From the NCBI RefSeq assembly GCF_020687545.1, contig NZ_JAJEQX010000011.1:38266-102265 (forward strand): a stretch of 64,000 bases of DNA, read 5' to 3'. The notes below the pieces were generated by a model. That model had not been told where the DNA came from. It saw only the letters and a program-made list of their open reading frames with translations, and made no database searches. Positions 35,137 to 43,538 of the stretch are shown in pieces. The stretch's first letter is position 1. Each line of letters opens with the position of its first letter. A program made the translations under genes and the position numbers. The DNA comes from Ruminococcus turbiniformis. Lineage in GTDB: Bacteria; Bacillota; Clostridia; Lachnospirales; Lachnospiraceae.

Positions 35137-35599
35137 TCCGACAACTCTTGCATCGGTTCTTGCAATACAGAGCCATTATCCGAGTATCCCGGCGGATCAG
35201 ATCGAACTGGAGATTACGGAGACCGCGGGTGATATGGAAAAAGCTACGCTGGCGAGTATTGTGGATGATTTTATGGAGTGCGGAATCCGCTTTGAACTGG
35301 ATGATTTCGGATCAGGGTACGCAAATATATCGGTATTCAGCAATATCAGGTTCCATACGATCAAGCTTGACAGGACGCTTGTCAATGACTTGCCGGGAAA
35401 CGAGATCAGCCGGATGCTTGTCGAGAATATTACAAAGATATGCAGAAATTTCGATATGCAGTGCATCGCGGAAGGCGTGGAGACTGTCCGGCAGGAGGAG
35501 GCGCTTCTGAAAGCGGGATGCGTCCTCGGGCAGGGCTACTATTACTCCAGGCCGCTTCCGGCGGAGGAATTTGAGAAACGGTATCTGAAACATATCTGA
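35102..35599 (+). pseudogene. EAL-domain (c-di-GMP phosphodiesterase) fragment
   Basis: The C-terminal 165 residues of an EAL domain are readable from ISVNISRITLFNP. Motifs present are ELEITETAGD, LDDFGSGYANI, KLDRTLV and CIAEGVETVRQ. The EAL signature itself and everything before it (probably a GGDEF or PAS part) are missing. The 5' boundary coincides with the mobile-element sequence, so the gene was cut by recombination or deletion. Confidence 0.88.
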
Positions 35600-35652
35600 A
35601 GCAGATAAAAGCGTATAAAATACGTCAAATGATAAGGAGGAGGGACCCTTAT

Positions 35653-37446
35653 ATGTCAGATGTGAACAGCACAAATGAAAGGAATGAAGAGGTACAGCAG
35701 AATTCCCCTCTTATTGTCGGCATCGGAGCCTCTGCGGGCGGTCTGGAAGCACTTCAGCAGTTCTTTCAGAATATGCCGGGAAACAGCGGACTGAGTTTTG
35801 TTGTGATACAGCATCTGTCGCCGGACTATAAAAGTCTTATGGCAGATATTCTCGGAAAGCATACGGAAATGTTTGTCGTTCAGGCCGAGGACGGGATGGA
35901 GGTGATGCCGGATATGGTTTACCTTATTCCGCCGAAGAAGAACATGACAATCAGCGGAGGGAGACTGAAACTGAGCACTTATGTACACGGAACACTGAAT
36001 CATCCCATAGATATCTTCTTTTCTTCTCTTGCGAAAGAACAGAGAGAACGGGCGATCGCGGTGGTGCTTTCAGGAACCGGAAGCGACGGCACCGGAGGCA
36101 TAAAGGCGGTGAAGGAAAACGGGGGACTGGTGATTATCCAGAGCCCGGATACGGCCAAATTCGACGGCATGCCGAGAAGCGCGATCAATACGGGACTTGC
36201 CGATTTTGTGCTGTCTCCGGAGGAGATCGTGGATGAGATTCTGAATTTTTCACATTATCCGACGCTGATACGCCCTCATGATCAGGACAGCTTTTTTTCA
36301 GACGAAGAGACTTTCCCGAAGATCTATTCGATACTCAAGAAGGTGAGCGGCATTGATTTTACGAACTATAAGCGGACGACTGTACTGCGGCGGATCGAAC
36401 GCCGGATGGTCGTTACCCACAGACAGGAGCTTTCCGAATATGTGAATCTTCTGGCAGGAGATGGGGATGAGGCGAGTACTCTGGTCAAGGAGATACTGAT
36501 CGGCGTGACAAACTTTTTCCGAGATCCGGCGTATTTTGAGAAGCTGAAGCAGAACGTCATCAGCAGTATCGTCGAGCGGACGGGAGAGAAAGATCCGATT
36601 CGTGTGTGGAGCGCCGGGTGCTCCACCGGTGAGGAGGCGTATTCCATCGCGATTCTGTTCCGCGAAGTGCTGGAGGAACAGGGCGTCCAGCGAGACGTCA
36701 AGATCTTTGCGACAGACGTGGACACAAAAGCAATTGAGCAGGCGGGGAAAGGCGTCTTTTCCGAAAGCATTCTCGACGATGTGCCGAGTGACAGACTGGC
36801 GAAATTCTTTACAAAGAAAAACGACCAGTACGTCATTTCCAAAGATATACGAAGGATGATTATCTTTGCTCCGCACAACATGCTGTCAGATCCGCCGTTT
36901 GGTAAACTGGATCTGATCAGCTGCCGGAATGTGATGATCTATTTCCAGCCTGTTCTGCAGAGATCCCTTTTTTCTATTTTCCATTCGGCCCTGAAAAACG
37001 GAGGATATCTGTTTCTGGGGAAAAGCGAGACTGCAGGAGAGTATTCGAGTGTATTTGTTCCTGTATGCAGTACAGAAAAAATCTATATTCACAAAGGAGA
37101 GGGAAAAGTGGATGAGTTTACACCGCCTTCATTTAATATACCGAATGTTCAGACGTTTTCACCCAGGACATCTGCTGCTCCGTCAGACCGGAATGTAAGC
37201 GAATACACACTGGAGAGTGCGTACATACATTATCTGGAGAATTTTCTGCCTGCATCTGTTGTGGTCAACGAGGCGAACAGTGTGATACACTTTTTCGGGA
37301 ATTACCAGGATTATCTTACCATTGCGCCGGGAAAGGCGACGTTTAACTTCTTCAGCATGATAAACCGGGATTTAATGCTCATGTGCCATAAAGTAACACA
37401 AAAAGCAACAGACAGCCGCCACAATTCCGTAGAGATTGATACTTGA
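35653..37446 (+). pseudogene. CheB-CheR fusion protein, 3' truncated
   Basis: 597 residues. A CheB methylesterase domain without receiver (GIGASAGGLEALQQF, IQHLSPDY, LSGTGSDGTGG; catalytic Ser, His and Asp present) is followed by a CheR methyltransferase (RVWSAGCSTGEEAYSIAIL, LISCRNVMIYF) and the start of a PAS-like domain at about 535. Homologs continue for hundreds of residues with coiled coil, PAS and often a kinase; here the frame ends abruptly at HNSVEIDT. The stop codon lies in the -35 box of a promoter belonging to the next block, so an insertion or deletion removed the 3' end. The ATG at 35653 follows AAGGAGG. The two enzymatic domains may still be made. Confidence 0.75.
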
Positions 37447-37471
37447 CAGTCTCCCGAAAGCTCGCTATAAT
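37443..37471 (+). promoter_or_regulatory. Consensus promoter at the CheB-CheR junction
   Basis: TTGACA, 17 bp, TATAAT: a perfect sigma-A match. It begins in the last codons of the truncated gene and drives transcription toward the nitroreductase through an intrinsic terminator. Confidence 0.88.
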
Positions 37472-37520
37472 AATAGACGTAAAATTTGAGTGGACTTTTC
37501 CGGATTCGGTCATCTTTTTG

Positions 37521-37558
37521 CCACACAACTGTCTTATGATAGTTGTGTGGCTTTTTTG
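37521..37558 (+). terminator. Intrinsic terminator in the nitroreductase leader
   Basis: CCACACAACT and AGTTGTGTGG form a 10-bp stem, followed by CTTTTTT. It lies 50 bp after the consensus promoter and 45 bp before the nitroreductase start, so it would end a transcript of about 80 nt unless read through. Confidence 0.88.
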
Positions 37559-37603
37559 TTGCCTGCATCTCGGAAATGTTGACAGAATGGAGGATGATTT
37601 TTT

Positions 37604-38125
37604 ATGGAAAACAACTTCTTATCTCTGATCAAGACGCGCCGTAGTGTACGGGCTTACAAACCGCAACCTGTCCCTTCCGAGGCGTTGGACGCTGTACTGG
37701 AAGCCGGGACTTATGCACCTACCGGCGGAGGACATCAATCCCCCACCATTATTGCAATCACAGACCCCAAATACCGACAGGAGATCGCCAAGTTAAACGC
37801 AGAAGTGATGGGGAGCAGCACAGACCCCTACTATGGTGCGCCTGTCGTGATCCTGGTTTTAGCAGATGGCGGTGCAAGCACCTTTGTGGAGGACGGAAGC
37901 TGCGTCCTTGAAAATATGATGCTGGCCGCCCATGCCCTTGGCCTTGGAACCGTATGGGTACATCGGGAACGTGAGATTTTTGACAGCGAAAAAGGCAAGG
38001 CTCTCCTGCGGGAGTGGAAGCTGCCGGAAACCTTGCGCGGCGTCGGAGCGATTGCGCTGGGTTATACGGCCAAAGAATCCGGTCAGCCCGCAGCGCGGAA
38101 ACAAAACTATATTGTTCGGATTTAA
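37604..38125 (+). CDS. Nitroreductase-family FMN oxidoreductase
   Basis: 173 residues. FMN-binding pattern KTRRSVRAYKPQPVP at the N-terminus, TYAPTGGGHQ and the C-terminal LPETLRGVGAIALGY are typical of small nitroreductases that reduce nitroaromatics or quinones with NAD(P)H. GGAGG lies 10 bases before the ATG. It precedes two MATE exporters on the same strand; the three look like one acquired detoxification cassette. Confidence 0.9.
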   Translation: MENNFLSLIKTRRSVRAYKPQPVPSEALDAVLEAGTYAPTGGGHQSPTIIAITDPKYRQEIAKLNAEVMGSSTDPYYGAPVVILVLADGGASTFVEDGSCVLENMMLAAHALGLGTVWVHREREIFDSEKGKALLREWKLPETLRGVGAIALGYTAKESGQPAARKQNYIVRI

Positions 38126-38134
38126 TGTCCTGCC

Positions 38135-38161
38135 GTCCGGCGCAGTTTTCCTGCGCCGGAC
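38135..38161 (+). other. Stable hairpin between nitroreductase and MATE genes
   Basis: An 11-bp perfect stem (GTCCGGCGCAG with CTGCGCCGGAC) over a 5-base loop. No T-run follows, so it is more likely an mRNA-processing or stability element than a terminator. Confidence 0.5.
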
Positions 38162-38185
38162 AATTTGTGGAAAGCGAGGGATCGT

Positions 38186-39523
38186 ATGCAGACGGAAAAC
38201 AAAATGGCTGTCATGCCCGTTGGAAAACTGATTTGGCAAATGTCGATACCGCCGCTGATCTCCATGTTCCTGCAATATTCCTATAACCTGATAGACAGCG
38301 CGTTTGTAGCGCGGCTGAGTGAGAATGCGTTGACGGCTGTTTCTCTGTCATTCCCGATTACAACCCTGATGAACGCAGCGTCCATCTGGATCGGTGTCGG
38401 TGTGAATGTATTGATTGCGGGGTATCTTGGGGAGAGAAAGCAAGATGAAGCAAATATCACCGTTACACACGGATTGTTACTGGCCTTTGGAATTGGGGCT
38501 TTGTTCAATCTTCTGTCATTGCTGATTATGAAACCCTACTTTCGGGCATTCACCAATAATGAAGAAATTTATCAGTTGAGCATTGCCTATATGAGCGTAT
38601 GTTCGTTCATGCAAATTCCCAATATGGTGCATATCGCCATCCAGAAGATGATACAGGCCACCGGAAATATGGTCGCTCCCATGTGGTTCCAGATTGCGGG
38701 CGTGGTGGTCAATTTTGCGCTCAATCCCATTCTGATTTTTGGTGTTGGCATTTTCCCCACTATGGGAATCCGTGGCTCTGCGGTGGCTACTGTTGCAGGC
38801 TATTTGCTGTCCATGATTTTGGCATTTGCCTTGCTGCTGGGCAAAAAGCAAAAAGTGCGGATAAAGATCAAAGGATTTCATTTGCAAAAGCAGATGATCC
38901 GCCGTATTTTTGCCTTTGGCTTGCCGTCTTTCATCATGAACGCCCTTAGTTCTTTTATGGTGACTTTTGTAAACTTTTTTCTGGTGGCCTATTCCGATAC
39001 GGCGATCGCATTCTTTGGCGCGTATTTTAAGGTGCAGCAGTTGATCGTTATGACGGTAAACGGCTTGATCCAGGGCTGTTTGCCTGTCATGCGGTTTAAC
39101 TACGGCGCAGGCAACAGTGAAAGGCTGCATGCTGCTTTCCGATACGGAACCGCTTTGGTCACCGGCATGATGATACTGGGGACGTTGGCCGTCATCCTTT
39201 TCCCGGCACAGATTTTGGGATTGTTTACGGCGTCGGAAACCATGCGCTCCTTTGGAATATCCGCTATGCGGATTATGGCGGCAAGCTATCTGTTTTGCGG
39301 CCTCTCCACGATGATTTCCACCTATTTTCAGGCCACAGAAAAAGTAGGTTCCAGCATGGCAATTCAATTATGCAGGCAACTGCTTTTCCTTGTTCCATCC
39401 TTATGGTGTCTGGACAAATTGTTCCATCTGAACGGAATCTGGCTTGCATTCCCTGTCGCGGAAACCGGCACCTTGCTTGTTGCTCTCATAATGATGGCCT
39501 GGTATCACCGTAAAAAATCATAA
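38186..39523 (+). CDS. MATE-family efflux transporter
   Basis: 445-residue multidrug and toxin extrusion protein with about 12 spans; LIWQMSIPPLISMFLQYSYNLIDSAFVARLSENALTAVSLSFP is the usual N-terminal half-site. It exports cationic compounds using Na+ or H+. The ATG at 38186 is chosen because a GAGGGA site precedes it. The second MATE gene follows in 22 bp. Confidence 0.9.
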   Translation: MQTENKMAVMPVGKLIWQMSIPPLISMFLQYSYNLIDSAFVARLSENALTAVSLSFPITTLMNAASIWIGVGVNVLIAGYLGERKQDEANITVTHGLLLAFGIGALFNLLSLLIMKPYFRAFTNNEEIYQLSIAYMSVCSFMQIPNMVHIAIQKMIQATGNMVAPMWFQIAGVVVNFALNPILIFGVGIFPTMGIRGSAVATVAGYLLSMILAFALLLGKKQKVRIKIKGFHLQKQMIRRIFAFGLPSFIMNALSSFMVTFVNFFLVAYSDTAIAFFGAYFKVQQLIVMTVNGLIQGCLPVMRFNYGAGNSERLHAAFRYGTALVTGMMILGTLAVILFPAQILGLFTASETMRSFGISAMRIMAASYLFCGLSTMISTYFQATEKVGSSMAIQLCRQLLFLVPSLWCLDKLFHLNGIWLAFPVAETGTLLVALIMMAWYHRKKS

Positions 39524-39545
39524 CGTATTCTGCGAAGGAGGAATT

Positions 39546-40949
39546 ATGAACGATACTTTCATGAAAGAAAAGCCGGTATTACCGCTGATTTTATCCATGT
39601 CCCTGCCTATGGTGTTATCCATGCTGGTCAATTCCCTCTACAACATTGTGGACAGTTTTTTCGTCGCGCAGATCAGCGAGGAGGCTATGACGGCATTATC
39701 GTTGGTTTACCCGGTTCAAAATTTTATCAATGCTGCCGGAATTGGATTTGGCGTTGGGATCAATGCAGTGATCGCCTTCTATCTGGGCGCGGGGGATCAT
39801 GAAAAAACGGATCAGGCCGCCACGCAGGGACTTGTGCTTGCCGTGATTCATGGCGTTGTTATGACAGTCTGCTGTATCGCCATCATGCCGGTTTTCCTGC
39901 GGATGTTCACTTCATCCGAAGCGGTCATTGAACTTGGCGTCCGCTATTCTATCGTTGCGTTCGCCTTTACGCTCATTGTTACCGTCAGCATGGCGTTTGA
40001 GAAACTGTTCCAGGCAGTAGGAAACATGAAGACAACCATGATCAGCCTGATGTGCGGGTGCATCACAAACATCGTCTTAGACCCCGTTCTGATTTTTGGC
40101 TATGGCCCATTCCCGGAAATGGGAATTGAAGGCGCTGCGCTGGCAACCGGCATCGGACAGGCTCTGACACTGGCGATTTACCTTGTAGTCTATCTTTTGC
40201 GGCCAATTCGCGTGCATATCCGCAGGCAGTACATTTTGCCCAGCAAAAAGATGGTCATCAAGCTGTATTCTATCGGCATTCCCGCAACCCTGAATCTTGC
40301 ACTTCCGTCTCTTTTGATTTCGGCGCTCAATGCGATTTTAGCTGCCTATTCCGAAGTGTATATTCTGGTTTTGGGGATCTATTACAAATTGCAGACCTTC
40401 ATCTATCTTCCGGCGAATGGCATTGTGCAGGGGATGCGCCCCCTGATCGGCTATAACTACGGTGCAGGGGAGCACAAACGAGTCAGCCAGATTTATCAGA
40501 TTGTTTTGTGCATGAGCGGTATCATTATGGTGCTTGGAACCGCGATATGTCTGCTGATCCCCGGCCAGCTGATAGGGCTGTTTACCCACACGGAAGCGAC
40601 GATCCAGGCCGGGGAAACTGCCTTGCGCATCATCGGAGCCGGATTTATCGTCTCGGCGGTTTCTGTTACTTCTTCCGGCGCATTGGAGGGGCTGGGGAAA
40701 GGCACGCCCTCCTTACTGATTTCTCTTTGCCGGTATGTAGTGGTAATCATCCCGGCTGCGTTTTTACTCAGCAGGTTTCTCGGAGCGGTTGGCGTCTGGA
40801 ATGCGTTTTGGATCACGGAAGTGATTACTGCGATCATATCCATTTACGTTCACCGCAAGGTAATAGCAAAGCCAGCCGAGCCAGTCAACGGTCAAGATGA
40901 ACGGCGCATACGCGCCGCCGTTGACAGCCCCGCCCGCCTTTGCAGATAG
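39546..40949 (+). CDS. MATE-family efflux transporter, altered C-terminus
   Basis: 467 residues, about 12 spans, a close relative of the upstream MATE. Family similarity ends near YVHRKVIAKP; the last 25 residues (VNGQDERRIRAAVDSPARLCR) are hydrophilic and look like read-through into the mobile-element leader that follows. GAAGGAGG precedes the ATG. Two adjacent half-related MATE proteins could act separately or as a pair. Confidence 0.88.
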   Translation: MNDTFMKEKPVLPLILSMSLPMVLSMLVNSLYNIVDSFFVAQISEEAMTALSLVYPVQNFINAAGIGFGVGINAVIAFYLGAGDHEKTDQAATQGLVLAVIHGVVMTVCCIAIMPVFLRMFTSSEAVIELGVRYSIVAFAFTLIVTVSMAFEKLFQAVGNMKTTMISLMCGCITNIVLDPVLIFGYGPFPEMGIEGAALATGIGQALTLAIYLVVYLLRPIRVHIRRQYILPSKKMVIKLYSIGIPATLNLALPSLLISALNAILAAYSEVYILVLGIYYKLQTFIYLPANGIVQGMRPLIGYNYGAGEHKRVSQIYQIVLCMSGIIMVLGTAICLLIPGQLIGLFTHTEATIQAGETALRIIGAGFIVSAVSVTSSGALEGLGKGTPSLLISLCRYVVVIIPAAFLLSRFLGAVGVWNAFWITEVITAIISIYVHRKVIAKPAEPVNGQDERRIRAAVDSPARLCR

Positions 40950-40957
40950 GCAATCAA

Positions 40958-40986
40958 GGGGCGACAGCAAGGAGTGCTGCCGCCCC
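40958..40986 (+). other. Hairpin at the start of the conjugative-element remnant
   Basis: GGGGCGACAGCA pairs with TGCTGCCGCCCC with one mismatch over a 5-base loop. It lies in the leader between the MATE gene and the sigma-like gene. Confidence 0.5.
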
Positions 40987-41015
40987 GCACTATTATTCAG
41001 AGAGGGGGAATTCCC

Positions 41016-41438
41016 ATGACCGACTTTGAAGCCTATCAGGAGTACATCCAGCGCAAGCACAACGCCTTTTGTAAGGCAGTAATCCGCTATGCTGCCCGCG
41101 ATAAGATTTTGCAGCTTCGCCGGAAATGGGAGCGGCAAATTTCCCTTGACTATCTGATGGACGAGAAGTTTGTCCAGTTTGCCGGGCCGGAGCCGGACGA
41201 GGAATACCCCTTTACCGTCTGCGGCCAGACCGTCCTGCTCTGTAACGCCGCTCTTGCCGCCGCGCTCTCCGCCCAGCCAAAGCAGACACAGGAAGTGATT
41301 TTGCGCTACTACTTCCTGCGCCAGCCGCAGCGAGTGATCGGCGCACATATCGGCCGGACGCGCAGCACAGCGGGGCGGCATATCCAGCTTGCCTTGCGGC
41401 GGCTGCGCGAGGAAATGGAGGCGTGCCGGTATGAGTAA
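41016..41438 (+). CDS. Sigma-70-like protein of conjugative elements
   Basis: 140 residues. The C-terminal half has a region-4-type helix-turn-helix (QPKQTQEVILRYYFLRQPQRVIGAHIGRTRSTAGRHIQLALRRLREEM). Such short sigma-like proteins are common in Tn916-like conjugative elements of Firmicutes. The ATG at 41016 follows GAGAGGGGG. The next gene of the usual pair starts at 41431 but is broken after nine codons (MSKLLPYET), where another fragment joins. Remnant of an integrative element. Confidence 0.8.
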   Translation: MTDFEAYQEYIQRKHNAFCKAVIRYAARDKILQLRRKWERQISLDYLMDEKFVQFAGPEPDEEYPFTVCGQTVLLCNAALAAALSAQPKQTQEVILRYYFLRQPQRVIGAHIGRTRSTAGRHIQLALRRLREEMEACRYE

Positions 41439-41458
41439 GTTGCTCCCTTATGAAACAA

Positions 41459-41687
41459 GCCCTGTCCTGTCCGTTCTATGTACGGGAAAACCAGAAAGGG
41501 GCAAGTCTGCGGCAGTTACAGAGCAAGTTTCTACCACGGTGCCAAAATCCGCAATTCTGCGGTTTTGCCCCTCGCGGGAAACTTGTTGGGGAGTGCCTTC
41601 CCCAAACCCTGCTATGGCGGCTTGCACCGCAAAAATATTTCCGTCCGGCAGGCCGCTTTTTTGCGAGAACCGCCCCGGAAATACCTA
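41459..41687. other. Mobile-element fragment with a second oriT-like hairpin
   Basis: No gene is called. Frames across it are short or lack homology. On the minus strand it contains GGGTTTGGGGAAGGCACTCC followed by CCAACAAG, related to the oriT-like sequence at 34318. Both its borders are sharp junctions: with the broken HTH gene on the left and with the IS remnant on the right. Confidence 0.5.
41590..41617 (-). other. Second oriT-like hairpin, opposite orientation
   Basis: TTGGGGA ... TCCCCAA inverted repeat with the flanks CTTGTTGGG and CCAAACCC shared, in reverse orientation, with the site at 34318. The pair encloses the EAL, CheB-CheR, nitroreductase and MATE genes. Confidence 0.4.
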
Positions 41688-42038
41688 ACAGACCAACTTC
41701 TTTCCTTTAAAATCATAAAAAACATCCCTCTGGGGTTTCTGCCCTTTGGTCAGCCAGATGAATGCAAGGTCTCTCTGACACAGGTCAACAATACGGTCAA
41801 CAGCCCGGACTCCGCGCATGTTTGCATAGGTAACAACAGAATACAGCATGATTGGGTTAAACCCGGTTCTTCCCTTGTCTGAATAACAGGCCAGCAGGCC
41901 CGAAAAATCTAATTCCTCCATCACGTTTTTCAGGGTATAGACTGGATCGTCGTCAGGTAAACTCAATTCGAAGAAACTGAAGTTAATTTTTTGTTGCCCA
42001 ATTTCAAAAAAGTCGTTATAATAATCTTGTTTTAGCAT
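41685..42038 (-). pseudogene. IS transposase, N-terminal fragment
   Basis: 117 residues identical or nearly so to the transposase beginning at 63675 (MLKQDYYNDFFEIGQQKI, DLCQRDLAFIWLTKGQKP), then a few residues from the joined sequence and a stop. The DDE catalytic part is gone. IS1182-like by the N-terminal layout. Confidence 0.88.
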
Positions 42039-42181
42039 AGTTCCATTATAACATGGAACGGAGAGCAAGATGGTTGTCGTTAGTCATCTTGCTCTTTTTT
42101 AGGGGATAAATTTAGGAGCAGGTGTGACTCGTGCGAGTCACACCTGCTCCTGTTTAAGACTATCTATTTCCCGATAGCCCC
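41688..42181 (-). mobile_element. Truncated second IS (left end only)
   Basis: The terminal repeat GGGGCTATCGGGAAATAG is at 42181, followed inward by a 19-bp perfect palindrome and the first third of a transposase. It is nearly the same as the element at the right end of the window. The inner boundary at about 41688 joins foreign mobile-element DNA. Confidence 0.85.
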
Positions 42182-42182
42182 A

Positions 42183-42211
42183 TTGACTTTTTGCGGCAAA
42201 AAAAGTATGAT
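42183..42211 (+). promoter_or_regulatory. Promoter of the acetylation operon
   Basis: TTGACT, 17 bp, TATGAT, 81 bp before the GDSL gene. The -35 box begins one base outside the end of the IS remnant, so the IS probably landed at the upstream edge of the promoter. Confidence 0.7.
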
Positions 42212-42291
42212 GATATAGATATAGTGGTGTACTATATGCATTATATACTACAGATATTAAAAAATGATTTACAGAGAGTCAGCGGCATTAA

Positions 42292-43038
42292 ATGAAAAAG
42301 TTAAAAAACAGAACAAAAAGACGTATTATTCTCTGCATATTTGCAGTTGTCGTTCTCATTCTCATAATATTGATTGTCCGGGGAGTGATGGGACTGTTTG
42401 GCAGAGAGGCGGATGTTACCGCAGGGGTTGAATATATCAAACAGGAAGAAGCAGGAGATGTGGCGGAGATTGAGGAAAAGATCAATCTTCTTGAAAAGCA
42501 GGACAGCAATGGGGAAGACACCAGAAGCCTGAAGGAAAAGTTTACAGGCGCGGTTGTCCTCGGGGATTCCATCGCTGCGGGATTTCTGGAGTATGACGTG
42601 CTGAACGCGTCCAGTGTCGTCTCCCAGATCGGTGTGCATTTAAACGAACTTGATGACCTGATTACGCAGGTGCAGGGATTAAGTCCCGGCATTATCTTCC
42701 TTTCAGTGGGAATGAATGATGTGGCGCAGGATACGGCAAGTTTCACGGAACAGTACAGAACTGTTCTCGAAAAGATTATGGAAGATGTGCCTGACGCGCA
42801 TATCTTTGTGAATTCGATCTTTCCGGTCCAGGATAACGCGCTGGAGGAAGACGCGTCGCTGGAGAATATTGCGGCCTGCAACGAGGCGTTAAAGGAGCTC
42901 TGCGACAGTCTCCAGATCGGTTTTATAGACAATACGGAGCTTGTGCAGGATCAGTACTATGAAGAGGACGGCATTCACTTCAAAGCGGATTTTTACCCGG
43001 TATGGGGTGAGCGCATGGCGGAGATGGCTTCATTATGA
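42292..43038 (+). CDS. Membrane-anchored SGNH/GDSL hydrolase
   Basis: 248 residues. N-terminal membrane helix (about 11-30), short coiled region, then an SGNH hydrolase fold outside the membrane: GDSIAAGFLEY with nucleophile Ser93, VGMNDVAQ and DGIHFKADFY with Asp and His. In this neighbourhood (MBOAT acyltransferase and DHHW protein) it probably transfers or removes acetyl groups on an exported polysaccharide. It overlaps the next gene by 4 bp. Confidence 0.85.
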   Translation: MKKLKNRTKRRIILCIFAVVVLILIILIVRGVMGLFGREADVTAGVEYIKQEEAGDVAEIEEKINLLEKQDSNGEDTRSLKEKFTGAVVLGDSIAAGFLEYDVLNASSVVSQIGVHLNELDDLITQVQGLSPGIIFLSVGMNDVAQDTASFTEQYRTVLEKIMEDVPDAHIFVNSIFPVQDNALEEDASLENIAACNEALKELCDSLQIGFIDNTELVQDQYYEEDGIHFKADFYPVWGERMAEMASL

Positions 43039-43520
43039 CACAGAAGAAATTCAGCGCTGCGCGCATTATGAAATATGTTGTATGTGTCCTGATTGTGGTG
43101 TTTGTCGTACTGCTTATGCTGTATGCCAGCGGAAGCAGCAGGCCTTTTGAGGAAGTGAGACAGGCGGTGGAGAGTTCTCTTGACACGTCCAATCTCACGG
43201 AGAAAGACGCCGCTGCGTTTAAGCGTAATTTTGGACTGAACGCGGCGGACTACGACGGGGTTATGTACTATTCTTCCGAATTCAGCATCTCGGCCGAGGA
43301 AGTGCTTCTGGTCAAAGTAAAAAACAGTGACCAGGTACAGGCAGTCACGGAAGCGATTGAAGACCGTGTGGAGTCACGGACGAATGATTTTGACGGCTAC
43401 GCGCCTGAGGAAGTGAAGCTGCTTGAGGATTCCGTGCAGAGTGTGAGGGGAACGTATATCTTTTTTGCCTCGGCGCCAAAGGCCGGGGAGTATCTCGCCG
43501 CTTTTAACAACAGTCTGTGA
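43035..43520 (+). CDS. DUF4358-like small membrane protein
   Basis: 161 residues: one N-terminal membrane helix (YVVCVLIVVFVVLLMLYASG) and an extracellular domain (YDGVMYYSSEFSISAEEVLLVKVKN) that matches proteins I recall as DUF4358, found in polysaccharide acetylation operons. No catalytic motif is visible. Start overlaps the GDSL stop (ATGA). Confidence 0.75.
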   Translation: MTQKKFSAARIMKYVVCVLIVVFVVLLMLYASGSSRPFEEVRQAVESSLDTSNLTEKDAAAFKRNFGLNAADYDGVMYYSSEFSISAEEVLLVKVKNSDQVQAVTEAIEDRVESRTNDFDGYAPEEVKLLEDSVQSVRGTYIFFASAPKAGEYLAAFNNSL

Positions 43521-43538
43521 CAGAGAGGAAAGCGTCAG

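Noticed and set aside
37478..37603. Riboswitch or T-box before the nitroreductase
   Set aside because: Only about 45 bases precede the terminator and no T-box or riboswitch core is visible.
41478..41882. Open frames between the sigma-like gene and the IS remnant
   Set aside because: They cross two junctions and the antisense of the transposase fragment, with no family match.
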